NCBI RefSeq assembly: GCF_016623585.1
Contig: NZ_JAEHFY010000015.1
Span: forward strand, 56,384 to 120,383
Direction of reading: 5' to 3'
DNA length: 64,000 nt
Source: Pedobacter segetis
GTDB lineage: Bacteria; Bacteroidota; Bacteroidia; Sphingobacteriales; Sphingobacteriaceae
The translations under genes were made by a program, and so were the position numbers. The notes under the pieces were generated by a model. It saw only the letters and a program-made list of their open reading frames with translations. It was not told the origin of the DNA and made no database searches. This document shows, piece by piece, positions 18,269-27,315 of this stretch (the first letter of the stretch is position 1; each line of letters begins with the position of its first letter).

Positions 18269-20164
18269 ATGATGTATCAAAACAACAAAACCACCATGCG
18301 TTCTTTAAGAATTCAAATAACCTTGGCATTCTTTTTTTTCTTATGCCATACCGTTTTGGCAAACCCGGCTGATTCTTTAAAAATAAGTTTACCCAAATGG
18401 AAAGAACCAGCAAACGTTACCACCACAAAAATGACGCTTGGTTATGGTAAAACCATCAGAGCTGGCTGGGGCCGATATTCTTTAAACGAAAGGCAATATT
18501 TTTCAAAAGTGCTACCCTCCCTGTTCAAAAAAACCTTGGTATTAGATTCGATCAACGGAGACCGTGGCATAAAATGGATTTTCACAGGCCCAAGGGCAGG
18601 TTTCTACCTTATCTTAAAAGACAATACTTTTAAGTTTTACCACCAATATTACGATTCTTTTGGATTTAACGAAGGATTGCAAAAGGCCTTGGTTTACCCC
18701 CGATCCATTGCAGATACCATTAAGTTTAGTACCTATAGCCCCATTAAGGCCATTACGGTAGAAATTAATTATAAGCTAGAACTCATTGTATCCTTAAACG
18801 GGCAGGAATTAATAAAGGAAAAATATATTGATGATGTGAGAAGAAACCAGATCCAGTTAACGGGCAATAATGGAACGCTCGATTACCGCATATTGGAACC
18901 TGAAGTGAAAGAAGAGCAGGTAAGCGTAAATCCTGATAAAACCTATCAGCAAATACTGGGCTGGGGCGGTACATCAACCCCAACGGCTTATAATGAATTG
19001 AGCGAAGCCGGCAAAGCAAAATGGTGGGATTACATTAAAGAATACAACCTACTTTGCCAGCGGGAGTACCCCACCGGCGGTGCCCTAAACTATAATCTGG
19101 ATAATTTTGATAACCCAAATGATGCAAAAGCCCATTATTACGGCGATAATTTCCCGAACGGAGAAACCAGCAATTTTCAATACAACAAAAAAATACAAGA
19201 TTTAGGTGGTTTTGTGATTTTTGAGTTCTGGGATTTCCCGAAATGGATGGATGGCAAGCCCGAAGAATATACCAGGGCCATTGTTGGTTATTGCCAACAG
19301 GCTTTAAAAAAAACAGGCAAAGCACCACGTATCGTTGGTGTTCAAAACGAGTTAAATATGCCAGAGGAAACTGTTAAAAAGTTTGTTCCGGCATTAAGGA
19401 TCGCATTGGATAAAGCAGGTTTTGAAAACGTTAAAATACACATGGCTAATGCGGGGCATGTGATAGATGCTTTAGAAAGGGCATCAAGTTACACCCAAAA
19501 CCCCGAAGTTTGGAATGCCATTGATTATACGGCCAGCAATGAATATGATTACCAAAATTTTTACTCCAATCCGGATGGTTTTGATACAACATTGGTTAGG
19601 TGGGATAAAACAATGGGAAGCAAACCCTTTCTGGCAGTAGAAATTTGTACAAACGATGTCCGTTTTCAAACAGATAGCTACCGCATTGCTTTAACCATAG
19701 GGCAGTTGTATCAAAAAAACTTGACTTTGGCCAATGCCGTTCTAATGGGCTACTGCTGGAACATCCTCAATATAGAACAACCCAACTTTGGGGCAACCCG
19801 CTCTTTATTCATCAGCAGCCCCGAGAATGGTTTTATGCCCGAACCATCTTCTAACCAGTTACGTGTTTTTGGGGCATATTCCCGTAGGATAAAGGAAGGG
19901 ATGCAGCGTGTTGAGGTAAAAACCAACAATAAAGATTTAAAAGTTGTGGCATTTAAAGGGAAAGGCAAAGCTGCCACCATGGTGGTTTTAAACCGTTCTT
20001 TAAACCCGATCAACCTTAAAATAAATTGGGCAAATGTAGATTTTGATACCATAGAAACCGTTGATCCTTATTCTCCCAACCTTGCAAGCTCTTTTAAAGG
20101 AAAAGAGGTAACTGTAGAGCCCGGAGCATTTGTTACTTTAACCAACGTTCCATTAAACAAATGA
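18269..20164 (+). CDS. Unassigned clan GH-A glycosidase (GH30-related) with N-terminal beta-sandwich
   Basis: This 631-aa exported protein has a signal ending HTVLA. Residues about 35-210 look like a beta-sandwich. The second part starts YQQILGWGGTSTPTAYNELS, reminiscent of the GFGGS start of GH30/GH59 barrels, then REYPTGGALNYNL, FEFWDFPKWMDG, and two glutamates in the expected clan GH-A places: Glu 361 in GVQNELNMPE (acid/base) and Glu 458 in LAVEICTND (nucleophile). The last 100 residues form a small beta-domain (VVLNRSLNPINLKINWA), again as in GH30. I cannot assign it to a named family with confidence. It follows GH28 by 162 bp on the same strand and may be expressed with it. Confidence 0.6.
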   Translation: MMYQNNKTTMRSLRIQITLAFFFFLCHTVLANPADSLKISLPKWKEPANVTTTKMTLGYGKTIRAGWGRYSLNERQYFSKVLPSLFKKTLVLDSINGDRGIKWIFTGPRAGFYLILKDNTFKFYHQYYDSFGFNEGLQKALVYPRSIADTIKFSTYSPIKAITVEINYKLELIVSLNGQELIKEKYIDDVRRNQIQLTGNNGTLDYRILEPEVKEEQVSVNPDKTYQQILGWGGTSTPTAYNELSEAGKAKWWDYIKEYNLLCQREYPTGGALNYNLDNFDNPNDAKAHYYGDNFPNGETSNFQYNKKIQDLGGFVIFEFWDFPKWMDGKPEEYTRAIVGYCQQALKKTGKAPRIVGVQNELNMPEETVKKFVPALRIALDKAGFENVKIHMANAGHVIDALERASSYTQNPEVWNAIDYTASNEYDYQNFYSNPDGFDTTLVRWDKTMGSKPFLAVEICTNDVRFQTDSYRIALTIGQLYQKNLTLANAVLMGYCWNILNIEQPNFGATRSLFISSPENGFMPEPSSNQLRVFGAYSRRIKEGMQRVEVKTNNKDLKVVAFKGKGKAATMVVLNRSLNPINLKINWANVDFDTIETVDPYSPNLASSFKGKEVTVEPGAFVTLTNVPLNK

Positions 20165-20309
20165 TGTACATTAATTCAAAACGGTTTTTATTCAAACATC
20201 TCTAAAAAATAAAAATTAGGGTGTTTAAGAAAGATTTTGGTAAATTTCTAAATTAAAAACAGTTTATTGCAATAAACCCGGGCACAGTTCTCAATTTTGA
20301 TCTTAAAGA

Positions 20310-20341
20310 TTTAAGTGCTCCTTTAAATAGGAACACTTAAA
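20310..20341. terminator. Hairpin between convergent genes, likely terminator
   Basis: TTTAAGTG pairs with CACTTAAA, with an inner TCCT/AGGA pairing and one mismatch. It lies 145 bp after the GH-A gene stop and 17 bp from the stop of the convergent T9SS gene. The flanking T-tract is weak. Confidence 0.4.
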
Positions 20342-20357
20342 CCAGTTTTGGTTATAA

Positions 20358-21632
20358 TTATTGTTTGTTAAATTTCTTTTCTAGCTTTTGCCCGTCTATT
20401 TCGATAGAAAGCGTATAAATGCCATAAGCTAGTTTACTAACATCAATTTCGGTAAAATTGCTTTGTTTAAGTAAATTAACTTTGCTTATTAAACTGCCAT
20501 TCATATTAAAAACTTTAATCTCTCCGTTTTTGGCAATTAAAGGAAATTGTACTTTAAGCAAATCGTTTGCGGGATTTGGATATACAGATATATTTATGTT
20601 CTTGTTATTTATTGATTGTATTTCACTATACTTAAATTGCCCATCATTATCAATCATTTTTAATCTATAATAAGTAAAACCTGTATTTACGTTTTCATCA
20701 TTAACTGAATAATTATGTAATTCTGCAGTATTTTTGGCGGGTACGCTTTTGAATGAAGAAAACACATTTCCATCAATACTTTTTTCCACCTCAAATCTAG
20801 AAACATTCACTTCGTTTGCGGTTGTCCATTTTAGTACCGCATTATTTAAGTTTAAACTAGCTTTAAAGCTCACTAAATCCAATGGTAAAACAGTTCCGTT
20901 AAAAACCCAAGTAGCGTTAGTTGATGTTCCGGGTGCTGGTACAGTGGTGAAATTTTCTGAAGCAGCTGGATATACCACATTTGCAGAAGCCGGAGGATAG
21001 GTATTTCCCTGTCCATTTGTCCCTATGTAGCCTATAAACCTTTGGGTGTAAGAACTTTCTGGGGCAACTGTTGTTGGGGCATTAGAATAAGTATATGTGC
21101 CAATAAATTTTGCCGGGTTATTGTTTACCGTTCCGTTTCCGCTTATTACCGTCAAACTTCCATTTATTCTTACATCTTGGGTCCTGATAGGTTGGTTTGT
21201 TGCTGCTGTTGCTGAAAGTTCTCCAGTGGTTGATACGGTAAAAGTGCCTCCGGGGTTAATAGTTAAATTTTTAATAATTAAAGCATAACCAAACCTTTGA
21301 TTATATCCCATCTGAAGAATTGCACCATCTTCTACAACTAAATTGGTATTTGGTAGGTTTGCTTGTGTGGCATTGGTAGCAACCCTTAAAATTCTACCCA
21401 CAGTAGTTGGCGCAACAATGGTTATTGTAGTAGGTACAGGAGTAGTTGTGGCACTTGGATACTCCGTAGCTGCTACCCAAGCAGTGCCATTATACACTTC
21501 CCAACTAGCTGCAACACCATTTTTCCAATCAATATCAGTCGCAGAGGCCACGGTACGGTAATCTCCGATTACTTGGCCAAAAGAGGATTTAGCCAAAAAC
21601 GCTAACGCAATAAAAAGTAGTTTTTTTTTCAT
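20358..21632 (-). CDS. Exported protein with T9SS (por) C-terminal sorting domain
   Basis: This 424-aa protein has a signal ending SSFGQ. The C-terminal ~80 residues match a type A type IX secretion sorting domain: ISVYPNPANDLLKVQFP, IKVFNMNGSLISKV and YGIYTLSIEIDGQ, ending in a lysine-rich tail. Residues about 250-335 resemble the fibronectin-like module that often precedes it (LVSFKASLNLNNAVLKWTT). The N-terminal 240 residues are rich in Thr, Ala, Asn and Val (TTTPVPTTITIVAPTT) with beta-strand periodicity (NLTINPGGTFTVSTTGEL), suggesting an adhesin-like beta-helix. No catalytic motif was seen. It is the only T9SS substrate in the window and may be a surface glycan-binding or structural protein. 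It could also be unrelated to the PUL. Confidence 0.85.
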   Translation of the reverse strand: MKKKLLFIALAFLAKSSFGQVIGDYRTVASATDIDWKNGVAASWEVYNGTAWVAATEYPSATTTPVPTTITIVAPTTVGRILRVATNATQANLPNTNLVVEDGAILQMGYNQRFGYALIIKNLTINPGGTFTVSTTGELSATAATNQPIRTQDVRINGSLTVISGNGTVNNNPAKFIGTYTYSNAPTTVAPESSYTQRFIGYIGTNGQGNTYPPASANVVYPAASENFTTVPAPGTSTNATWVFNGTVLPLDLVSFKASLNLNNAVLKWTTANEVNVSRFEVEKSIDGNVFSSFKSVPAKNTAELHNYSVNDENVNTGFTYYRLKMIDNDGQFKYSEIQSINNKNINISVYPNPANDLLKVQFPLIAKNGEIKVFNMNGSLISKVNLLKQSNFTEIDVSKLAYGIYTLSIEIDGQKLEKKFNKQ

Positions 21633-21866
21633 TTTAATTTTTTTAAGGAATAAACAATTGGTTGTAGGTATTTTCGCTAAATGCTAAAATAGCTTTGTTA
21701 TAGGGTCTTATAATAGAAATAAGCCTTGTACAAGGTACTTAATGATGTTTTAGGCTTAAATGGATATTCTTATTGTAATAATGGATAATTTAATTTCGTT
21801 GAATGAAATTCATTTGTGCTAGGTGTTTTCAAATTCATCAAACAGCGGTAAACAAAATCGATTTCA

Positions 21867-21902
21867 AATAAAAAAAAGCCGAAAGGTTATACTTACGGCT
21901 TT
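21867..21902 (-). terminator. Rho-independent terminator after minus-strand GH2
   Basis: On the minus strand AAAGCCG and CGGCTTT form a 7-bp stem with a 14-nt loop followed by a long T-run. It begins 20 bp after the GH2 stop codon and so ends that gene's transcript. Confidence 0.75.
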
Positions 21903-21921
21903 CTGTTTATGGGTTTAAGAA

Positions 21922-24159
21922 TTAAAAGCCCACCAATCCGTAATCAAAAGATGCTTTTTCTACAGAAAGATCTACTGTAACCTCAAATATGTTTTCTCCA
22001 AGTTTTAAAAAACTGCTGGCATTGCTAATATTGAACTGATTATAGTAATAACTATTTCTGCTTACAAAAGGAGTCATTTCTTTTCCGTTTATTTTAATGG
22101 TAACATCTCCGCCGCTCCCTTTTAACCAAAACGATAAGTTTTTTGGTATAGCATCTAAAGAGAATTTTTCTTGCGAAGTTATTTTTGCTTTAGACTTAAC
22201 CGCAAAAGGCATCTGTTTTTTTTCTAAAGGATTGTTATTTAACTTAACCAGTTTATAATTCTGCTCTCTTCTAGCATCAGAAATTAAAATTTTAAGAGGT
22301 TCAGGGCTAATGTTGTACAGTTCAGAAATTTTGTCATGAGACTCAGCCTTGTTAACTTTGATAACTTTCCTGTCGTAAGTTATCAACCCGTTTACCTCTC
22401 CTTCCACATCTGTTGTTTGCGTATATATTGCAGCACCTAAACCTTGTGGAATCAACGTTTTTAAATCGTTAACTAATTTCAAAAATTCTCTCGAAAAAGA
22501 AGCTTGGTCGTCAATATCCCTATATCCCCAATTTTTCTTGTTTGCATCCCAAAGATGCCCTTTTACTGCTAATCCCAAGCCTCCAAACTCTCCAATGGCA
22601 GCAATTCTGTTTTCATAAAACTGCGGCAATTGCATCGTACTTGATGGGTAGTTATGGATGTCTATCATATCTCCAACCTTACGGTCTTCCCATCCAGAAA
22701 CACCATCAATAATTCTGGTTTTATCCATTTCTGCAGCCCTTTTAACTAAATTCTCTGTATCAAATTGCCCCCAACCTTCATTAAAAATTACCCAAGTAGT
22801 AATGCTAGGAAAAAACCTCAAATTATTAACCATCGCATCAAATTCATTTTTCCATTGTTTATGGTAAGCTGAATCTGCATCCCAATCATTCTTTTGGCCA
22901 AACTTCACCATTTCTGTGTCCTGCTTAGGTCTTGACATTCCCGAAGGCATATCTTGCCAAACCATCATCCCGATAGAATCTGTGTAATAATAGTATAAAG
23001 CTGGCTCTACTTTAATGTGTTTGCGAAACGTGTTGAAGCCTATTTCTTTGAGTTGTTCAATATCCCATTTTAATGCTTCTGCAGATGGTGCGGTATATAG
23101 TCCATCGGGCCACCAGCCTTGATCAAGTGTCCCAAATTGGAACAATGGTTTATTGTTTAGAAAAACCCTTCTATACCCCTTCTCATCAAATCTTGCTTCT
23201 ACTTTTCGCATGGCGAAGTAGCTCCTTACGTGATCCAAAACTTTTTTATCCCTAGATAGTGTCACTTCAATTTTATAAAGATTTGGTAATTCTGGCCACC
23301 AAAGATCAAATTTATCAAGCTTGATTTCAACTGTATTTTTATATTCAAACTTTTGCTTAAAAATTTCCTTGCCATCTTTTAAAACTTTTACCAATAGTTG
23401 CTCATCACCAGACGATCCATTGATAGAAGTATTGATTTTTACTACTCCATTATCAATATTTGTTTCTGGTAAAAAACTATTGATTGAGGTTTTTTCAACA
23501 GGTTCTAACCATACGGTCTGCCAAATTCCAGATACGGCTGTATATCTAATCCTGCTTGGTTCTAGCTGCTGTTTCCCGCGGATGATAGATTGCGAATCGG
23601 TAGGGTCCACCACGGCTACCTCAATCAGTTGTTCGCCGCTATTATTAAGGTATTTTGTGATATCAAAGCTAAAAGCATCATAACCACCTATATGTTTACC
23701 AACAAGTTTTTTGTTTATCCAAACGGTAGCTTCATAATCTACTGCCCCAAAATTCAGTATGATATTTTGTCCCTTCCAACTTTTATCAATAATAAAGGTT
23801 CTTTTGTACCATAATTTGTCGGTAGGTTTAAACGCCTTTGTTACACCTGATAAAGATGACTCTATGCAAAACGGAACAAGGATTTGCCCATCATAGTTTG
23901 TGGTTGGTTTAACGGCGTTGATATTTGTAACCTTATATTCCCACTCCCCATTCAAATTTAACCAATTTTCACGCTTTAATTGTGGGCGAGGGTAAGTTCT
24001 CCAAACATTATCAGCCGTTACGGTTTGGGCCCATTTTGTTTTTATCCTTTCTATTACAGGTTGCTTTTCTTGTGCGGATGCCAAAAGTGCATATACAGTA
24101 ATGAAAAAGATTAGTGAAATTGTTCTTTTATTTTGAAAAGAGTTTATATTAATGATCAT
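21922..24159 (-). CDS. GH2 family beta-glycosidase
   Basis: This 745-aa exported enzyme has a signal ending LLASAQ. An N-terminal jelly roll (WLNLNGEWEYKV, VPFCIESSLSGV), an Ig-like domain and a TIM barrel are followed by a short C-terminal beta-domain (about residues 650-745). The acid/base Glu 461 is in WVIFNEGWGQFD and the nucleophile Glu 524 in IAAIGEFGGLGL. Segments such as TLDQGWWPDGLYTAPS are common in PUL GH2 enzymes annotated as beta-galactosidases. The gene sits between two strong minus-strand terminators, so it is probably transcribed alone. It is not a close copy of the other two GH2 proteins here, which differ in length and accessory domains. Confidence 0.92.
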   Translation of the reverse strand: MIININSFQNKRTISLIFFITVYALLASAQEKQPVIERIKTKWAQTVTADNVWRTYPRPQLKRENWLNLNGEWEYKVTNINAVKPTTNYDGQILVPFCIESSLSGVTKAFKPTDKLWYKRTFIIDKSWKGQNIILNFGAVDYEATVWINKKLVGKHIGGYDAFSFDITKYLNNSGEQLIEVAVVDPTDSQSIIRGKQQLEPSRIRYTAVSGIWQTVWLEPVEKTSINSFLPETNIDNGVVKINTSINGSSGDEQLLVKVLKDGKEIFKQKFEYKNTVEIKLDKFDLWWPELPNLYKIEVTLSRDKKVLDHVRSYFAMRKVEARFDEKGYRRVFLNNKPLFQFGTLDQGWWPDGLYTAPSAEALKWDIEQLKEIGFNTFRKHIKVEPALYYYYTDSIGMMVWQDMPSGMSRPKQDTEMVKFGQKNDWDADSAYHKQWKNEFDAMVNNLRFFPSITTWVIFNEGWGQFDTENLVKRAAEMDKTRIIDGVSGWEDRKVGDMIDIHNYPSSTMQLPQFYENRIAAIGEFGGLGLAVKGHLWDANKKNWGYRDIDDQASFSREFLKLVNDLKTLIPQGLGAAIYTQTTDVEGEVNGLITYDRKVIKVNKAESHDKISELYNISPEPLKILISDARREQNYKLVKLNNNPLEKKQMPFAVKSKAKITSQEKFSLDAIPKNLSFWLKGSGGDVTIKINGKEMTPFVSRNSYYYNQFNISNASSFLKLGENIFEVTVDLSVEKASFDYGLVGF

Positions 24160-24234
24160 TTATATAATAATTTAACGGCTATTTATTCATTTAACCATTC
24201 TAAAATTTGAGCTATTGATTTTCTCATCAGTATC

Positions 24235-24276
24235 AAAAAAAAAAGATGAGTGAAATGGATATTGTTTCACTCATCT
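24235..24276 (-). terminator. Strong Rho-independent terminator ending the susCD-sulfatase-GH51-like run
   Basis: On the minus strand a perfect 12-bp stem (AGATGAGTGAAA with TTTCACTCATCT) and a 9-nt loop are followed by about ten T residues. It starts 25 bp after the stop of the last GH51-like gene, and defines the end of the long minus-strand transcription unit. Confidence 0.85.
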
Positions 24277-24300
24277 ATTGTTCATGGTTATATTATTATT

Positions 24301-25704
24301 CTATTTTTTTAACACAATTTTATATATCTCGTACTTCCCCGCACTATTTATAGTAAAATTGATCTTATTGTTAGCAGCATCAAGTGTTGCCGTTGCGTTT
24401 TCGGTAACGAAGGGTTGTGAGGCATTTGTTTGGGAATAATCATTTGGCCTAAATTTTTTGACACTTTGTATTGATGCTACCGTGAAGCCATTAATTTTAA
24501 TGCTTACAGAAGATGAAGGTTGATCACTTCCCGTAATAAAAAGCGTTAGAGTTGTGGTATTATTTAATGCAGCAGCAATATGTACATTGCTAGAAGCCGT
24601 ATTAACAGCATCACCTGTATAGCCAAGTGCTAATTCATTTAATATTTGAGCGCAGGGATAGGTAACAGTTTGAGCAGGATTAAACAAACCTAAACCTGGG
24701 ACCGAATTATTTACCGGTGGCCAATATGCTGCTGCATCCACTCTTGAACGGGCCATTATTTGTACAATATCCGGAATCACGTTTGCTGCTTCCATATATA
24801 ATTTACCATTATTATATCCTTTAGATGGCATCCATTCTGAGCAATAAACAAAGTTTTTGGCTGGATTAAAGTTATTAGCACATTGTTGGATACGGTTTGC
24901 TAGATCGGCGATGTTATGATCTGTGGTAGAATAACCAGTATAGGTATGTAAGGATACACCATCAATTACATTATATGCCTTGGTAAACGCATTTTTCATA
25001 TCAGTAAACTCAGATGGTACCGTATAATCTCCGTTTACGGTTATTTTAAAAGTTCTGTTCGGAAACTGCTGATCAATATACTCAGCTATATTCATAGCTA
25101 CTTTTGCATATTTTGTTAGCTTATCGGCCCTGCTAACTCCGCCTCCCCACTGCAACCACCATTCGTTTCCAATCTCAACAACTTGAACTTTGTTTGCACC
25201 CGCTTTATTGATCGCATTTACGGCAGTATTTTTAAGGGTGCTCACGGCGCTCCACCAATTTGTAGAAAATACCTGTTCATTCATAGCTTTTACGGTAGGC
25301 ACCACAATACTGTAGTTAGAAACATTGGCTTTTAATGTTGCAACTGAAGCGCCCGGAGAAGCTGGTTTATTGTTCCAGCCTGGTGTTGTGTTGTTATCCC
25401 AGTCATAGTATTCAGATTCCCAACCGCCCGGAAATCTCATAAGCTTATAATGAATGGCATCTAAATTATTTGCAAATGCCGGGAAATTAGTATTGGTAAC
25501 CGTTTTCCAATCATTATTTACACCAAAAATATTTGGGTTTATCGCAACCTTATCATTTGCCCATACCGTTAAATTGTTTACCGCAAGTGTTTGTAACTGC
25601 TTGTCGTAATCTTTAGAGGTAACGTCTTGTTTAATAGTTGTTTTTTTACAACCAGCAAAACTGATAGCCGTACCTATAGCAAAAAAAATAAATGTTCTTT
25701 TCAT
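24301..25704 (-). CDS. GH51/GH39-like clan GH-A glycosidase, lipoprotein (copy B)
   Basis: This 467-aa lipoprotein (signal ending SFAGC, Cys 19) looks like a (beta/alpha)8 enzyme with a C-terminal beta-sandwich. NPNIFGVNNDW opens the barrel. The MRFPGGWESEYYDW segment resembles the W/YPGG...Y.W signature of GH51 arabinofuranosidases. The expected acid/base is Glu 181 in VVEIGNEWW and the nucleophile Glu 290 in YCSEWMPS. The final 100 residues (ATLDAANNKINFTINSAGKY) form the accessory domain. It is a close tandem paralogue of the upstream gene at 25902-27284. Family naming is by motif only; GH39, GH79 or a new family remain possible. It is the last gene of the susC transcription unit. Confidence 0.65.
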   Translation of the reverse strand: MKRTFIFFAIGTAISFAGCKKTTIKQDVTSKDYDKQLQTLAVNNLTVWANDKVAINPNIFGVNNDWKTVTNTNFPAFANNLDAIHYKLMRFPGGWESEYYDWDNNTTPGWNNKPASPGASVATLKANVSNYSIVVPTVKAMNEQVFSTNWWSAVSTLKNTAVNAINKAGANKVQVVEIGNEWWLQWGGGVSRADKLTKYAKVAMNIAEYIDQQFPNRTFKITVNGDYTVPSEFTDMKNAFTKAYNVIDGVSLHTYTGYSTTDHNIADLANRIQQCANNFNPAKNFVYCSEWMPSKGYNNGKLYMEAANVIPDIVQIMARSRVDAAAYWPPVNNSVPGLGLFNPAQTVTYPCAQILNELALGYTGDAVNTASSNVHIAAALNNTTTLTLFITGSDQPSSSVSIKINGFTVASIQSVKKFRPNDYSQTNASQPFVTENATATLDAANNKINFTINSAGKYEIYKIVLKK

Positions 25705-25901
25705 TTTATTTGATTTTAATTGGTTTGTATGAATTGTTATATTTCTTATGAAAGTTTAAAAACGATTATTAACTAATTCTGAAACACAAAGGCTCAATAA
25801 TATCCATAATGCCTAATTAATTATTCTTTGGCAAGGTTTATAGGATCTAATTTTAGATGTTAAATAAAAAGGTTTAAAATTTACGCTTAACATCACTTAA
25901 A

Positions 25902-27284
25902 TCATTTTTTAAGTACAATTTTAAAAATCTCATACTTACCTGCTTTATTTATCGTGAAATTAATTTTGTTGTTGGCCTGATCTAAAGTTGCAGAGGCATT
26001 TTCTGTTAAATAAGGTTTTGAATCATCTGTTTTATAATAATCGCTAGGCCTTAATTTGGTTACGCTTTGTATAGAGCCAACGGCAAAGTCGTTTATTTTG
26101 ATACTTACATCCGATGCTGGTTGGTTGCTACCAGTAACAAATAGGGTGATAGTATTATTATCATTTAATGTAGCAGAAATATGAATATCTGAAGAGGTAG
26201 TCTTTAAAGCCTCGCCGGTATAAGACTTGGATAATTCTCCCATAATTTGGGCACACGGATAAGTTGCTGTTTGGCCTGGATTAAATAATCCCAAACCCGG
26301 GATGGAGTTATTTGCCGGAGGCCAGTATGCAGCGGCATTTACCCCAGAACGAGCATATATATGAATAATATCGGGTATGATATTAGCTGCTTCCATATAT
26401 AGCTTACCATCATTGTATGCTCTCGAAGGAATCCATTCAGAACAATAAACATAATTCTTTGCCGGATTAAAATTATTTGCACAATCTTTAATGCGAGCGG
26501 CTAGGTCTTTGATATTATGATCATCTGTGGTATATCCGGTATAGGTGTGTAATGCAACGCCATCTATAGAATTATATGATTTTGTAAAGGCATTTTTCAT
26601 ATCTGCAAACTCAGAAGGCACAGTATAATCACCATTTACCAACAATTTAAAAGTTCTGTTTGGAAATTGCTGATCAATGTATTCTGCAATATTCATTGCA
26701 ATTTTAGCATATTTGGTAAGTTTATCTGCCCTACTAACGCCTCCTCCCCATTGTAAAAACCATTCGTTCCCTATTTCAACAATTTTTACTTTAGAAGGGT
26801 CGGCCTTATTAATTGCATTTACGGCAGTATTTTTAAGAGAGCTTACGGCACTCCACCAATTTGTAGAAAATACCTGCTCATTCATAGCTTTTACAGTAGG
26901 CACCACAATACTGTAACTATCAACATTGGCCTTTAATGAAGCAACAGAAGCACCAGGAGAATCAGGGGTTTTATCCCATCCGGGTGTGGTGTTGTTATTC
27001 CAATCATAATATTCAGATTCCCAACCGCCAGGATACCTCATCAATTTATAATTCATTAATTTTAGGTTGTTTGCAAAAGCAGGAAAATTTGTGTTCGTGA
27101 TAGTTTTCCAGTCGTTATTTACACCAAAAATCTCTGGGTTGATCGTTACTTTATCATTGGCCCAAACACTTAGATCAGTTGTTTTTAGAGGATCGGGAGT
27201 TGGGGTAGGAGCGGGTTGTTTCTTGTCTTTTTTACAAGCTACAAAAGCCAAAGTAAGATAGAATAATATTAAAAATTTTTTCAT
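25902..27284 (-). CDS. GH51/GH39-like clan GH-A glycosidase, lipoprotein (copy A)
   Basis: This 460-aa lipoprotein starts at the ATG 27284, which puts a canonical signal (LTLAFVAC, Cys 17) at the N-terminus; an upstream ATG at 27347 would add 21 residues overlapping the preceding sulfatase gene and spoil the signal. After a Pro/Thr-rich linker (PAPTPTPDP) the domain matches copy B nearly motif for motif: IFGVNNDWK, YPGGWESEYYDW, VKAMNEQVFSTNWWSAVS, Glu 174 in IVEIGNEWF and Glu 283 in YCSEWIPS. The strong similarity along the whole length indicates a duplication. The different N-terminal linkers suggest different distances from the membrane. Arabinofuranosidase-type activity is the leading but unproven guess. 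Confidence 0.65.
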   Translation of the reverse strand: MKKFLILFYLTLAFVACKKDKKQPAPTPTPDPLKTTDLSVWANDKVTINPEIFGVNNDWKTITNTNFPAFANNLKLMNYKLMRYPGGWESEYYDWNNNTTPGWDKTPDSPGASVASLKANVDSYSIVVPTVKAMNEQVFSTNWWSAVSSLKNTAVNAINKADPSKVKIVEIGNEWFLQWGGGVSRADKLTKYAKIAMNIAEYIDQQFPNRTFKLLVNGDYTVPSEFADMKNAFTKSYNSIDGVALHTYTGYTTDDHNIKDLAARIKDCANNFNPAKNYVYCSEWIPSRAYNDGKLYMEAANIIPDIIHIYARSGVNAAAYWPPANNSIPGLGLFNPGQTATYPCAQIMGELSKSYTGEALKTTSSDIHISATLNDNNTITLFVTGSNQPASDVSIKINDFAVGSIQSVTKLRPSDYYKTDDSKPYLTENASATLDQANNKINFTINKAGKYEIFKIVLKK

Positions 27285-27315
27285 TTTTATACGGCTTTTA
27301 AGATATTGATTAGAT

